Shown here piece by piece: positions 18,817 to 28,637 of a stretch of DNA of 64,000 nt (within the stretch, counting starts at the first letter, position 1; every line of letters starts with the position of its first letter). The translations under genes were made by a program, and so were the position numbers. A model generated the notes under the pieces. That model worked only from the letters and a program-made list of their open reading frames with translations. It was not told the DNA's origin and searched no databases. Source of the DNA: Pseudolabrys sp. (GTDB lineage: Bacteria > Pseudomonadota > Alphaproteobacteria > Rhizobiales > Xanthobacteraceae); assembly GCA_030684935.1 (NCBI GenBank), contig JAUXXH010000013.1, positions 1-64,000 of the forward strand, given 5' to 3'.

Positions 18817-20538
18817 CCTCGCGCAGCCTTGCCTCCACCGCGGCGGCGATCGTCCTTGTCGCCGCGCTGGCCAGCGTGCCGCTGTTCGCCAGCGGCTATC
18901 ACCTCGCGCTCGGCATCAGCCTGTTGTACTTCACCGTGCTGGCGACGGCCTGGGCGATGTTCTCCGGGCCGACGCATTACATCTCGCTCGCCACCGCCGC
19001 CTTCTTCGGCATCGGCGCCTATACCACCGCGGTGCTGACCGACTTCCTGCCGTGGCCGGTGGTGATCCTGGCGGCGATGGTGGTCGGCATTCTCATCGCG
19101 CTAGTGGTCGGCCTGTCGACCTTGCGGCTGTCGGGCATCTATTTCGTCATCTTCAGTTTCGGTCTGGCCGAACTGATCCGCCAGATCGTCACCTGGTACG
19201 AGGTCAACATCGCCGGCTCGATCGGCCGCTACATCTTCGCCGACACCACCACCGAAGGCATCTACTGGCGGCTGCTGGCGCTGGCCGGGATGGTGCTCGG
19301 CGCCGGCTGGCTGATCCGCCATTCGCGGCTCGGGCTGGCCGTGCGGGTCATCGGCCAGGACGAGATGGTGGCGCGCCACTGCGGCATCGACACCACGCGC
19401 GCCAAGCTGGTGCTGTTTGCCGTCAGCGCCGCGTTCATGACGGTGACCGGCGCGGTGATGGCGCCGCGCTGGACCTATCTCGATCCCATGATCGCCTTCA
19501 GCCCGGTGGTGTCGTTCGAGGTGGTGATCATGGCGCTGTTCGGCGGCGCCGGCACGCTGTTCGGGCCGCTGCTCGGCGTCATCCCGCTGGTGCTGCTGTT
19601 CGATGTGCTCGGCGCCTACTTCCCGAACTACTTCAGCATTCTGCTCGGCCTCGTTTTCATCCTGATCGTCTACGCGCTGCCGCGCGGCGTGGTCGGTCTG
19701 TTGCAGCAGCGGCTGCCGGCGCTGCGCCGCGCCGCGTTGCAGGTGAAGATGTCGGCGCCGGCCGAAACCGTGATGCGCCCGGTGTGGCCGCGCGCCGCCG
19801 AACGCATGGCGGCCGGCGATGCGCCGGTGTTGCAGCTTGCCAACGTGCGCAAATCGTTCGGCGGGCTGGTCGCGGTCGACGATCTCAGCTTCGACCTGAA
19901 GCGCGGCGAAATCCTCGGCCTGATCGGACCGAACGGCTCCGGCAAGACCACCGCGCTCAATCTGATATCGGGAGCGATTTTGCCCGACGCCGGCGAGATC
20001 AGCCTCGAAGGCCGTCCGATCACGCTGTTGCCGGCGCACCGCATCGCCCAGCGCGGCGTCGCCCGCACCTTCCAGTTGGTGCGCGTGCTCGGCGAATCGT
20101 CGTGCCGGGAAAACGTCATCGCCGGCATGGCCTTTCACGGGCCGGGCCTGTGGGGCGCGGCGGCCGATGCGCGCGCCGATGCGCTGCTGGCCCGCGTCGG
20201 CCTCGGCGACAAGGCCGACACGCCGGCCGGACAACTCACTTACATCGACCAGAAGCGGCTGGAGCTGGCGCGCGCGCTTGCGCTCGATCCCGACGTGCTG
20301 CTGCTCGACGAATGGCTGGCCGGGCTCAACCCGTCGGAGCTTCAGGTCGGCATCGCGCTCGTCAGAATGCTGCGCGAGGAGGGGCTCACCATCATCATCG
20401 TCGAGCATGTGATGGACGCCATCCGCTCGCTGTGCGACCGCTGCGTCGTCATGAACACCGGCCGCAAGATCGCCGAAGGCCCGCCGTCGGCGGTGCTGGC
20501 CGACCGCGAAGTGATCCGCGCCTATCTGGGAGACGCCG

Positions 20539-20546
<8 letters not shown>
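18813..20546 (+). CDS. Fused LivM-type permease and LivG-type ATP-binding protein
   Basis: N-terminal permease (YFTVLATAWAMFSGPTHYISLATAAFFGIGAYTTAVL) joined to ATPase with GLIGPNGSGKTTALNLISG and LDEWLAGLNPSE; likely TTG start at 18813. Confidence 0.92.
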
Positions 20547-21252
<706 letters not shown>

Positions 21253-21310
21253 GCCCTTCAAAGGTCAGCCGGCGATCGCTATCTTACGGTGACGTAGCCC
21301 CACAACCGCT

Positions 21311-21365
21311 CATTCCCGCGGAAGCGGGAATCCAGCACTGGGTCCCCGCTTTCGCGGGGACGAGC
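21311..21365. repeat. Intergenic palindrome pair
   Basis: ATTCCCGCGGAAGCGGGAATCCAG...TCCCCGCTTTCGCGGGGACGAGC; second copy at 48533. Confidence 0.8.
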
Positions 21366-21396
21366 GGAAAACGACGCCTACACCGAGGACTTCACC

Positions 21397-21693
21397 ATGG
21401 ACGACAAAACCCGCATCGAGCTGGAAGCCGCCGTTTACCGGCGTCTGGTCGAGCATCTGCGCAGCCGCACCGACGTGCAGAACATCGACCTGATGAACCT
21501 CGCCGGGTTCTGCCGCAATTGCCTGTCGAACTGGATGAAGGATGCGGCCGATGCCTCCGGCCAGCCGCTGACCAAGGACCAGAGCCGCGAGATCGTCTAC
21601 GGCATGCCCTATGACGAGTGGCGCAAAAAGTACCAGAAGGAAGCCTCGCCCGAGCAGAAAGCGGCATTTGAAAAGTCCAGTCCGGGTCACTAG
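21397..21693 (+). CDS. DUF1244 domain-containing protein
   Basis: LEAAVYRRLVEHLRSRTDVQNIDLMNLAGFCRNCLSNWM...MPYDEWRKKYQ. Confidence 0.93.
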   Translation: MDDKTRIELEAAVYRRLVEHLRSRTDVQNIDLMNLAGFCRNCLSNWMKDAADASGQPLTKDQSREIVYGMPYDEWRKKYQKEASPEQKAAFEKSSPGH

Positions 21694-21805
21694 CGCTTGT
21701 GATTAGCGTGGATGACGGCGCGCTCGCCTTGACCTGACCCGGCCCAGATCCCAAACCTTCTTGCCAATGCAGCGGTTGCGACCGCCATCTGCCAAGGAGA
21801 TATCG

Positions 21806-22084
21806 ATGCCTGCATCCGCAGCGGCTGAACAAGTAGAACAACCATCAACCCGCTTCGCGAAGGATCAGCTCAAGGCGATCATCGAGCGCATCGAGAAGCT
21901 TGAGGAAGAGAAGAAGGCGACCGCCGACGACATCCGCGACGTCTATGCCGAGGCCAAGGGCAACGGCTTCGACACCAAGGCGCTGCGCAAGATCGTGCAG
22001 CTGCGCAAGATGGATTCCGACGAGCGCCGCGAGGCCGAGGAAATCCTCGAGACCTACCTGCACGCGCTCGGCATGTTGCAGTAG
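21806..22084 (+). CDS. DUF2312 (UPF0335) family protein
   Basis: [49 protein letters not shown]. Confidence 0.95.
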   Translation: MPASAAAEQVEQPSTRFAKDQLKAIIERIEKLEEEKKATADDIRDVYAEAKGNGFDTKALRKIVQLRKMDSDERREAEEILETYLHALGMLQ

Positions 22085-22092
22085 CGGCTCGT

Positions 22093-22204
22093 ATCCCGGG
22101 CGCGGTGCGTCACGCAGTGACGCGCTGCCGACCCGGGATCGTTACACCCTCATTGTCTAAAACGATCCCGGGTCTGCGGCGCGAAGAGCGCGCCTTGCCC
22201 GGGA
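22093..22204. repeat. Intergenic paired hairpins (TCCCGGG...GACCCGGGA family)
   Basis: TCCCGGGCGCGGTGCGTCACGCAGTGACGCGCTGCCGACCCGGGA ... TCCCGGGTCTGCGGCGCGAAGAGCGCGCCTTGCCCGGGA. Confidence 0.8.
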
Positions 22205-22238
22205 AAAGTCGTTGGCGCGTCGCGCCCGGGAAAAGCCG

Positions 22239-23945
22239 CTACCGCAGCGACGCCGTCGTCTGTGCCGTGAAGGTGGCGGTGGCCAGGAACACAACGGCGC
22301 TGCCGGTGAACGCGTTCGCCACCAGGCCGAGATGCGGGTCGGCCGAGAACGACATCAGCAGAACGTCGCGCGGCTTGTGCAGCATGTCCTGCAGCGGCCG
22401 CATGTCGACTTCGCCGAGGCGGGTCGCGGTCATGTAGCCGCTGACGCTCGGCGTCAGCATCGCGGCGCGCAGCCACGGGCTGTCGGTGCGCTGGGCGCCG
22501 CTCATCATCGGCGATGATTTCTGCGCCACGGTGGTGCTGGCGGCGGGTATCTGCGTGACCGTGGCTTCACGGGCCACCGGCGCTCCCGCGGCGCCCATCG
22601 GACGGGCGCGGGCCGGGCGGGCCGGTTCGGCATCGGCGGCATAGCCGAGCGCGATCGGGGCGGACGGATCGGCGCTGGCGACCTGGAACGGCTGCTCCGC
22701 CGTGCCGTACAGCACGCCGGCGTTGACCGCGCCCTGCCAGTAGCCGCGGCTCTGGAACAGGTTGGCCGGCAGCGCGGCGCTCATGACCGCCGGAAGCGCC
22801 GGCTTGGCCTGCGGCAGCACCGCCGCCACGGCGACCGGCGCCGGAGGCAGTTTCGGCCGCGCCGATGGCATCGGCACGGTCGGTTCGACGGCGACCGGCT
22901 TCGGAGCGGGCGCGGCGGCCGGCATGGGGGCCGCCATCGCCACGGTGATCGGCTTCGGCGGTGCAATGCTCGCGACCGCGACCGGCGCGGCGGGGGCGCG
23001 CGGGCGGGCGGGCGGTGCGGCGGCCGGTTCTTCGCTGGCTTCGTCGATGGTGTTGTTGGCGTTCAGGCCGCCGAACAGGCCTTCAAGCAGCCCCCGGCGC
23101 GGCTGCTGCGCGGTTTCCAGGCTGGCGGTGGTGATGACGCCGGCGTCGCGGGCGGCGGCCAGCGACACGCCGGACGGACGGCTGCCGCCACGGCGCTCGA
23201 GATCGGCCATCGCCAGCGCATAGCCGGCCAGCGGCTGGCCGTCGGACGGGATATGTACGGTGCGACCGTCGGGGAACACCTTGGCCAGTTGATCGTGAGT
23301 GAGGCGCGGCCAGTGGCGCACCGAGCCGACATCCATGTGGATGAAAGGCGAGCCCGAGGTCGGATAGAAGCCGACGCCGCCGCGCTGCATGCGCAGACCG
23401 ACATTGCGCACCTTTTCCAGCGGCACGCCGGGGATGTGAAAGTCGATCGCCTGGCCTTGCGTGTGCTGGCTGGTCTGCGCGACGCCGCTGGAGCGGGCGC
23501 GCAGCATCGAATTGGTTTCCGGCGAACGGTACGCCGAGATGATCTCGATCGGCTGGCTGCCGCCGACCTCGCGGTAGGTTTCCCAAAGCAGGTCGAACAG
23601 ATGCGGTTCCATCCGGATCTGCGCATCGCGGCGCCAGTCGCGCAGGAACCAGTTGAGCTGCTTCAGCCCGGCCTCGTCATAGCGGCCGTTGCGCTTGAAG
23701 GTGACGGTGATGGATTCTTTGGTGTGCAGGTGGAAGAACGAGAGGGTGCGGGTGTCGCCGTTGGCGACCGCGACCTGCAGCGAGTTGCCGGCGGCGAGGA
23801 AACACAGCCCGGCGGCTCCCAGCGTCACGCCGGCGCGCTTGATCCACGGAACAACACTGAGCCTGCGCGCGGCATTCACCAACACTGTACGCTTCCGTGA
23901 CAATCGCGGTTTCAAAACGTCGCCATGCCCCCGAATGGCGGTCAC
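22239..23945 (-). CDS. DUF882 / YcbK-MepK-like murein hydrolase with long Pro/Ala-rich C-terminal region
   Basis: LNWFLRDWRRDAQIRMEPHLFDLLWETYREVGGSQPIEIISAYRSPETNSMLR...SQHTQGQAIDFHIPGV...HMDVGSVRHW. Confidence 0.9.
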   Translation of the reverse strand: MTAIRGHGDVLKPRLSRKRTVLVNAARRLSVVPWIKRAGVTLGAAGLCFLAAGNSLQVAVANGDTRTLSFFHLHTKESITVTFKRNGRYDEAGLKQLNWFLRDWRRDAQIRMEPHLFDLLWETYREVGGSQPIEIISAYRSPETNSMLRARSSGVAQTSQHTQGQAIDFHIPGVPLEKVRNVGLRMQRGGVGFYPTSGSPFIHMDVGSVRHWPRLTHDQLAKVFPDGRTVHIPSDGQPLAGYALAMADLERRGGSRPSGVSLAAARDAGVITTASLETAQQPRRGLLEGLFGGLNANNTIDEASEEPAAAPPARPRAPAAPVAVASIAPPKPITVAMAAPMPAAAPAPKPVAVEPTVPMPSARPKLPPAPVAVAAVLPQAKPALPAVMSAALPANLFQSRGYWQGAVNAGVLYGTAEQPFQVASADPSAPIALGYAADAEPARPARARPMGAAGAPVAREATVTQIPAASTTVAQKSSPMMSGAQRTDSPWLRAAMLTPSVSGYMTATRLGEVDMRPLQDMLHKPRDVLLMSFSADPHLGLVANAFTGSAVVFLATATFTAQTTASLR

Positions 23946-24097
23946 GCGACGACCGCAGTGTTGGTCGGGATTGGTTAACGCACCCTTTAGCGGCGCGTTG
24001 TTGTCCCGTCCGATCCCTCTTGGGTAAAACCGGAAGACGGCTGAATCTAGGCCGATTGGCCGATGTGTGGCAATGGAACTTTCAAGGCCGAAACGCC

Positions 24098-24126
24098 GAT
24101 GGCCGGGCGCGAGGCCCGGCCATCCA
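24098..24126. repeat. Palindrome GATGGCCGGGC..GGCCCGGCCATC
   Basis: Same arm family as at 213, 58821 and 60673. Confidence 0.6.
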
Positions 24127-24148
24127 CAAAACTTATGGCGCTACGCGA

Positions 24149-26101
24149 TTACCGGAACAGCCGCTCGAAGAAGGCCAGCGGGTTGCCGGTCTCGCGCCGC
24201 TCGACGCGGCGCAGGATTTCCTGGTTCGACTTCAGGGTCGCCAGCGCCCGCGTCGGATCCTGCGGCGGCGCCTGATCGGCGACGCGGCGTTCATTGGTGC
24301 TCATGATCGCCTTGATGCGGGCGTCGAAGCCGTAGATGTCGTCGCGCAGCACCAGTTTGCCGGCGTCGTCCACATAAGCGGTCTGATAGGTGAGGTGGAC
24401 CATCGCGCGGTTGGTCAGCCTGAAGGTCTTCTCTTCCTGGCCGAACATGGCGGTGATCTGCCGCGAGTCCGGCGTCGCGCCGTTGATGCCGAGGCCGAGC
24501 ATGACCTCGCCGAACTTGGTCGGATCCTCGACCCGCATGCAGCCGTGGCTGAAGGCGCGCTGATCGCGCGCGAACAGCCGCTTCTCCGGCGTGTCGTGCA
24601 AATAGACGTGATACTTGTTCTGGAAGTTGAACTTGATGCGGCCGAGCGCATTGGCGGCGCCGGGCGGCTGCACCACGTTGATGTGTCCGTCCGGACCGCG
24701 CTTCACCTCATAGCCGAGGCGGTTGAAGATGTTCGGATCGCTGGCGTAGAGCGGCAGCAGTTCGTTCTGGATGATCGACTGCGGCACGTACCAGGATGGA
24801 TTGACGATGATGTTGTCCATCACCGCGGTCAAAAGCGGCGTCGGCGTCTGCGGCTTGCCGACCACGATCTTGGTGTTCCAGACCAGATTGTTGTCGCGCA
24901 TCACGCGCAGCGTGTAATCCGGCACGTTGACCATCACATAGACCCTGCCGAGATCGCGCGGCAGCCAGCGCCAGCGTTCCAGGTTGGCGACGATGCGGTC
25001 GATCTGCTGGGCGGTATTCGGCCCGTTGATGGCGGCGATCGTCTGCGCGCCGATCAGCCCGCTCTGACGCAGATTGGCGTTGGCCTGCACGCGCTTGATG
25101 GCTTCGAACAGCGCCTTGTCATAGGTCGTGTCACCCGGCTTGCCGGCGACACGCAGCCGCTGGCGCAAGGCCGGGATGCGGGGATCGCGGGCGCCGGGCT
25201 TGATCACCGGGCCGTCGGGAATGCCGGTGTCCTGCTGCACCGGCTCGCGGCGCAATTCGGCGAGTTTCTGCTTCAGCGCGCGGAAGGCGGCGTGCGGCGG
25301 GTTGAAGCCCTCGAAGGTGGCGTTGACGTTGCCCGCCTCGGCGACGCGCTGCAGCGCGTCGGCGGCATCGAACTGGCGGTTGCCGTGATCGACTTCCGCG
25401 GTGACGCGGGTCGGCGCGATGCGGCCGAGCGACAGATGACGGGCATAGATGAGAACCGTAGCGGTGAACGCGATGTCGGCATCGGCCAGCGCATCGGCAT
25501 TGGTGAGCGCGCCGAAATCCGGCACCGGATAATCCGGCGCGTCGAGACCGTCGGCGGAGGCATTGTTCAGCCGCTCGACGATCGATCTGGCGCGCGGCGT
25601 GACCAGGCCGTCCTTGATCCACAGCGGCGCGAAATTGCGCGACGCATAGAACGCCTCGATGGCGCGGCGGTCCGCGACACGATCGACGCGCTTTTCCAGA
25701 TCCTTCCCGGTGGCCAGGCTGCGCAGCCGGTCGGCGATTTGCTGGTCGCTGGCGGCCAGCGGCCTGTCGAGGGAGACACTGTTGGCAGGAGCCACCGTTT
25801 CGCGCGGCGTCTCGGCGCGGGCATCGGCAGCCGGCGGCTCGGCCGGCGGCGCAATATTGATGACGCGCGGCTCGGTCGCGACCGGTTGGGCGCGCGGCAG
25901 CGGGGTGGATGGCAGCGGCGCCGGCGGCAGGGGCGCGGCTTCGCGCGGCCGCGGCATCCGGCCGTTGAGCGACGGCGCCAGCGGCGCGACCGACTGGATG
26001 CGGTCCGGTGTCGCGACGGCGACCGTCGGCACGGCAACGATAAGGCTGAGGACCGTGCTGGCCAGCAAACGGTCGACGCGATGCTTGCGCATGTCACACA
26101 C
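24149..26101 (-). CDS. L,D-transpeptidase (YcbB/LdtD-like) with peptidoglycan-binding region
   Basis: VMVNVPDYTLRVMRDNNLVWNTKIVVGKPQTPTPLLTAVMDNIIVNPSW...AFSHGCMRVEDPTKF (YkuD HGCxR motif). Confidence 0.93.
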   Translation of the reverse strand: MCDMRKHRVDRLLASTVLSLIVAVPTVAVATPDRIQSVAPLAPSLNGRMPRPREAAPLPPAPLPSTPLPRAQPVATEPRVINIAPPAEPPAADARAETPRETVAPANSVSLDRPLAASDQQIADRLRSLATGKDLEKRVDRVADRRAIEAFYASRNFAPLWIKDGLVTPRARSIVERLNNASADGLDAPDYPVPDFGALTNADALADADIAFTATVLIYARHLSLGRIAPTRVTAEVDHGNRQFDAADALQRVAEAGNVNATFEGFNPPHAAFRALKQKLAELRREPVQQDTGIPDGPVIKPGARDPRIPALRQRLRVAGKPGDTTYDKALFEAIKRVQANANLRQSGLIGAQTIAAINGPNTAQQIDRIVANLERWRWLPRDLGRVYVMVNVPDYTLRVMRDNNLVWNTKIVVGKPQTPTPLLTAVMDNIIVNPSWYVPQSIIQNELLPLYASDPNIFNRLGYEVKRGPDGHINVVQPPGAANALGRIKFNFQNKYHVYLHDTPEKRLFARDQRAFSHGCMRVEDPTKFGEVMLGLGINGATPDSRQITAMFGQEEKTFRLTNRAMVHLTYQTAYVDDAGKLVLRDDIYGFDARIKAIMSTNERRVADQAPPQDPTRALATLKSNQEILRRVERRETGNPLAFFERLFR

Positions 26102-26344
26102 TCCACTGCACGCAACAGGACGTGAATTCGATCAAATTGTTCGTAGCGTTTTAACCGGGAATGCCGCTGTCACGCCACGTGTCAGACTGCCTCGGCATTA
26201 TGGGGATGCACGCGGGCGGTGACGAATGAAATCCGACGTTTGGCCGCATTAACCTTCGCTTAAAGCTAACGCGGGGGGAATTTACTTAAAATTTTAATCA
26301 ACCAGTTGTTATCGCGCGTCGCATCGGCGCGCCGCTGCGCGGCT

Positions 26345-26530
26345 TTTCCCGGGCCAGGCGCGCGACAAGCGCGTTTACGCGCGTCTTCGACGCGCTGTTG
26401 CGCCGCAGACCCGGGATCGTTTCAAATGCTGAGGTCGGAAAGGTCCCGGCTCAGCGGCGCATCGCTTCGCGCGGCGCCGCGGCCGGGACAAGTGTCGCAA
26501 CACGATCGCGCCGCGGCCGGGACAAGGCAG
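26345..26530. repeat. Composite palindromic repeat carrying the same inner hairpin as 3843..3871
   Basis: TCCCGGGCC...AGCGCGTTTACGCGCGTCTTCGACGCGCT...AGACCCGGGATCG. Confidence 0.75.
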
Positions 26531-26533
26531 AGC

Positions 26534-28105
26534 TTAACCGGCCGCCACAGTGGCCTTGTCCGCCGGCGTCTTCGCGTCGCCCTCGCCATCGAGGCCCAGG
26601 CCTTCGAGCTTGCGGTACAGCGTCGAGCGGCCGATCTGCAGGCGGCGCGCCACTTCCGACATCTGGCCGCGATAATGCGCGATGGCGAAGCGCATCACTT
26701 CGCGCTCGATGTCGTCGATCGGACGCACCTCGCCGCGGGCATCGGTCAGCCGCAGCGACGGCATCGACGCCGATATCCCCGATGTGTCCCGCCCATGCGC
26801 GCCGGTGGTCTCGCCGGCCTCGGGCCAGGCGGCGGCCAGCGACGGCGACGGTTCGATCATGTGCGCCATGCTGGGTTGCGCGGCGACCGTGTCGGGATCG
26901 ACCTCGACGGCCACGTCAACGCCGAGTTGGGCGGCGATCTGCGGGAATTCGTTGACGCCGATTTCCTCCCCCTCGCTCAGCACCACGGCGCGGAAGATGG
27001 CGTTCTCCAACTGGCGGACATTGCCGGGCCAGCGGTAGGCGGACAGGAGGTCGAGCGCGGCGCCGCTGATGGCGCGCACGCGTTTGCCTTCTTCCGCCGC
27101 GATCCGGGCGAGGAAGTGCCGCGCCAGATCGGGAATATCGTCGACGCGCTTGCGCAGCGGCGGCACCAAAATCGGAAACACGTGCAGGCGGTAGAACAGA
27201 TCCTCGCGGAAGCGGCCGGCCTTCACGTCGGCGATCAGGTCGCGGTTGGTGGCGGACACAATGCGCACGTCGACCTTGACCGCCTTGCGGCCGCCGACCG
27301 GCTCGACCTCGCCTTCCTGCAAGGCGCGCAGCAGCTTGACCTGCGCCGCCATCGGCAGTTCGCCGACTTCGTCGAGAAACAGTGTGCCGCCATCGGCCTC
27401 CAGGAACTTGCCGTTGTGTTTTTCGGTGGCGCCGGTGAAGGCGCCTTTCTCGTGGCCGAACAGAATGGACTCGACCAGGTTCTCCGGCATGGCGCCGCAG
27501 TTGACCGCGATGAAAGGCATGGCGCGGCGCGCGCCGCTGCCGTGCACGGCGCGGGCGATCAGCTCCTTGCCGACGCCGGACTCGCCGTCGATCAGCACCG
27601 GGATGTTGGAAGCGGATGCCTTGTCGGCGGCGTGCAGCACCGGCCGCATCGCGGCGGAGCGGGTGATGACGTCGTTGATGGTCAGCGTGCCGTCGCGGCG
27701 GCGCTTGAGCCGCTGCAACTCGCCGGCCAGCCGTTTGGTGGCGAGCGCATTGCGCAGGCTCACTTGCAGGCGCTCGGCGCCGGCCGGCTTGACGACGAAG
27801 TCGGTGGCGCCGGCGCGCATGGCGGCGACCGCATTGTCGATGCCGCCATGGGCGGTCTGTACGATGACGGGAATATCGAGGTGGGCCTCGCGCATGCGCG
27901 CCAGCACGCCGAGCCCGTCGAGGTCGGGCATCACCATGTCGAGCACCAGGCAGTCGACCCGCGCCGGGGCAGGGCCTGTCAGCATGTGTACCGCCGCGTC
28001 GCCGCCGTCGGCGACCAGCGCGCAATAGCCGAGCCGCTCGACCAGCGCCTCGAGCAGGCGGCGCTGCACCGGATCGTCGTCGACTATGAGCACGGTTTCG
28101 GACAT
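26534..28105 (-). CDS. Sigma-54-dependent NtrC-family response regulator
   Basis: VLIVDDDPVQRRLL receiver; GESGVGKELIARAVHGSG; GAFTGA; DEVGELPMAAQVKLLRALQEGEVEPVGG; C-terminal Fis-type HTH EVARRLQIGRSTLYRKLEGLGLD. Confidence 0.96.
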   Translation of the reverse strand: MSETVLIVDDDPVQRRLLEALVERLGYCALVADGGDAAVHMLTGPAPARVDCLVLDMVMPDLDGLGVLARMREAHLDIPVIVQTAHGGIDNAVAAMRAGATDFVVKPAGAERLQVSLRNALATKRLAGELQRLKRRRDGTLTINDVITRSAAMRPVLHAADKASASNIPVLIDGESGVGKELIARAVHGSGARRAMPFIAVNCGAMPENLVESILFGHEKGAFTGATEKHNGKFLEADGGTLFLDEVGELPMAAQVKLLRALQEGEVEPVGGRKAVKVDVRIVSATNRDLIADVKAGRFREDLFYRLHVFPILVPPLRKRVDDIPDLARHFLARIAAEEGKRVRAISGAALDLLSAYRWPGNVRQLENAIFRAVVLSEGEEIGVNEFPQIAAQLGVDVAVEVDPDTVAAQPSMAHMIEPSPSLAAAWPEAGETTGAHGRDTSGISASMPSLRLTDARGEVRPIDDIEREVMRFAIAHYRGQMSEVARRLQIGRSTLYRKLEGLGLDGEGDAKTPADKATVAAG

Positions 28106-28225
28106 GGCAACTCCTCACCGGCGGGTGTGCCGATTTGGTGCAGTGTCGCCGCTGTTGCTTAACGGGCTGTGAAGACCGGCCGACACACAGGGCTACCGCG
28201 AGGGGCAGTTTTGGCTCCCCGAATT

Positions 28226-28245
28226 ATTTCAACGATCGTCGAAAT
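28226..28245. promoter_or_regulatory. ArsR-type operator O1
   Basis: ATTTCAACGATCGTCGAAAT, near-perfect 20 bp palindrome. Confidence 0.8.
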
Positions 28246-28250
28246 GATGC

Positions 28251-28279
28251 TTGACTCCGGTCCATCATTTCAGTAATCG
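28251..28279 (+). promoter_or_regulatory. Predicted promoter: -35 TTGACT, 17 bp spacer, -10 TAATCG
   Basis: TTGACT at 28251-28256 and TAATCG at 28274-28279, the latter within operator O2. Confidence 0.55.
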
Positions 28280-28286
28280 TCGAAAT
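28267..28286. promoter_or_regulatory. ArsR-type operator O2, abutting the ATG
   Basis: ATTTCAGTAATCGTCGAAAT, same outer arms as O1; arsR ATG at 28287. Confidence 0.8.
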
Positions 28287-28637
28287 ATGGAAAAATCAGA
28301 TGTGGTCGCGGCGCTGGCCGCCCTGGCCCAAGACAACCGGCTCGACGTGTTCCGCCTGCTGGTGCAGGCGGGGCCCGATGGCATGGCGGCGGGCAGCGTC
28401 GCCAGCGCGCTCGGCCTGGCGCCGAACACGCTGACCTTTCACTTCGACCGGCTGCGCAATGCCGGCCTGGTGACGGTGCGGCGCGACGGCCGCTCGATGA
28501 TCTATGCGGCGCGCTACGACGTGATGAACGGCGTGCTCGGCTTTCTCACCGCGAACTGTTGTCAGGGTGCGGAAGCGCAAGGCGCGGCCGGCTGTGCGCC
28601 GAAAGTCAAACGCAAGCGTATCAAGGAGCGAGCATGA
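28287..28637 (+). CDS. ArsR/SmtB-family regulator, probably arsenical-responsive
   Basis: ALAQDNRLDVFRLLVQAGPDGMAAGSVASALGLAPNTLTFHFDRLRNAGLVTVRRDGRSMIYAA; C-terminal NCCQGAEAQGAAGC. Confidence 0.92.
   Translation: MEKSDVVAALAALAQDNRLDVFRLLVQAGPDGMAAGSVASALGLAPNTLTFHFDRLRNAGLVTVRRDGRSMIYAARYDVMNGVLGFLTANCCQGAEAQGAAGCAPKVKRKRIKERA

Noticed and set aside
23897-26125. 742 aa plus-strand ORF
   Set aside because: Antisense to the L,D-transpeptidase gene; no domain-like motifs, His/Arg/Asp-rich
26306-28162. 618 aa plus-strand ORF
   Set aside because: Antisense to the NtrC-family regulator; low-complexity composition
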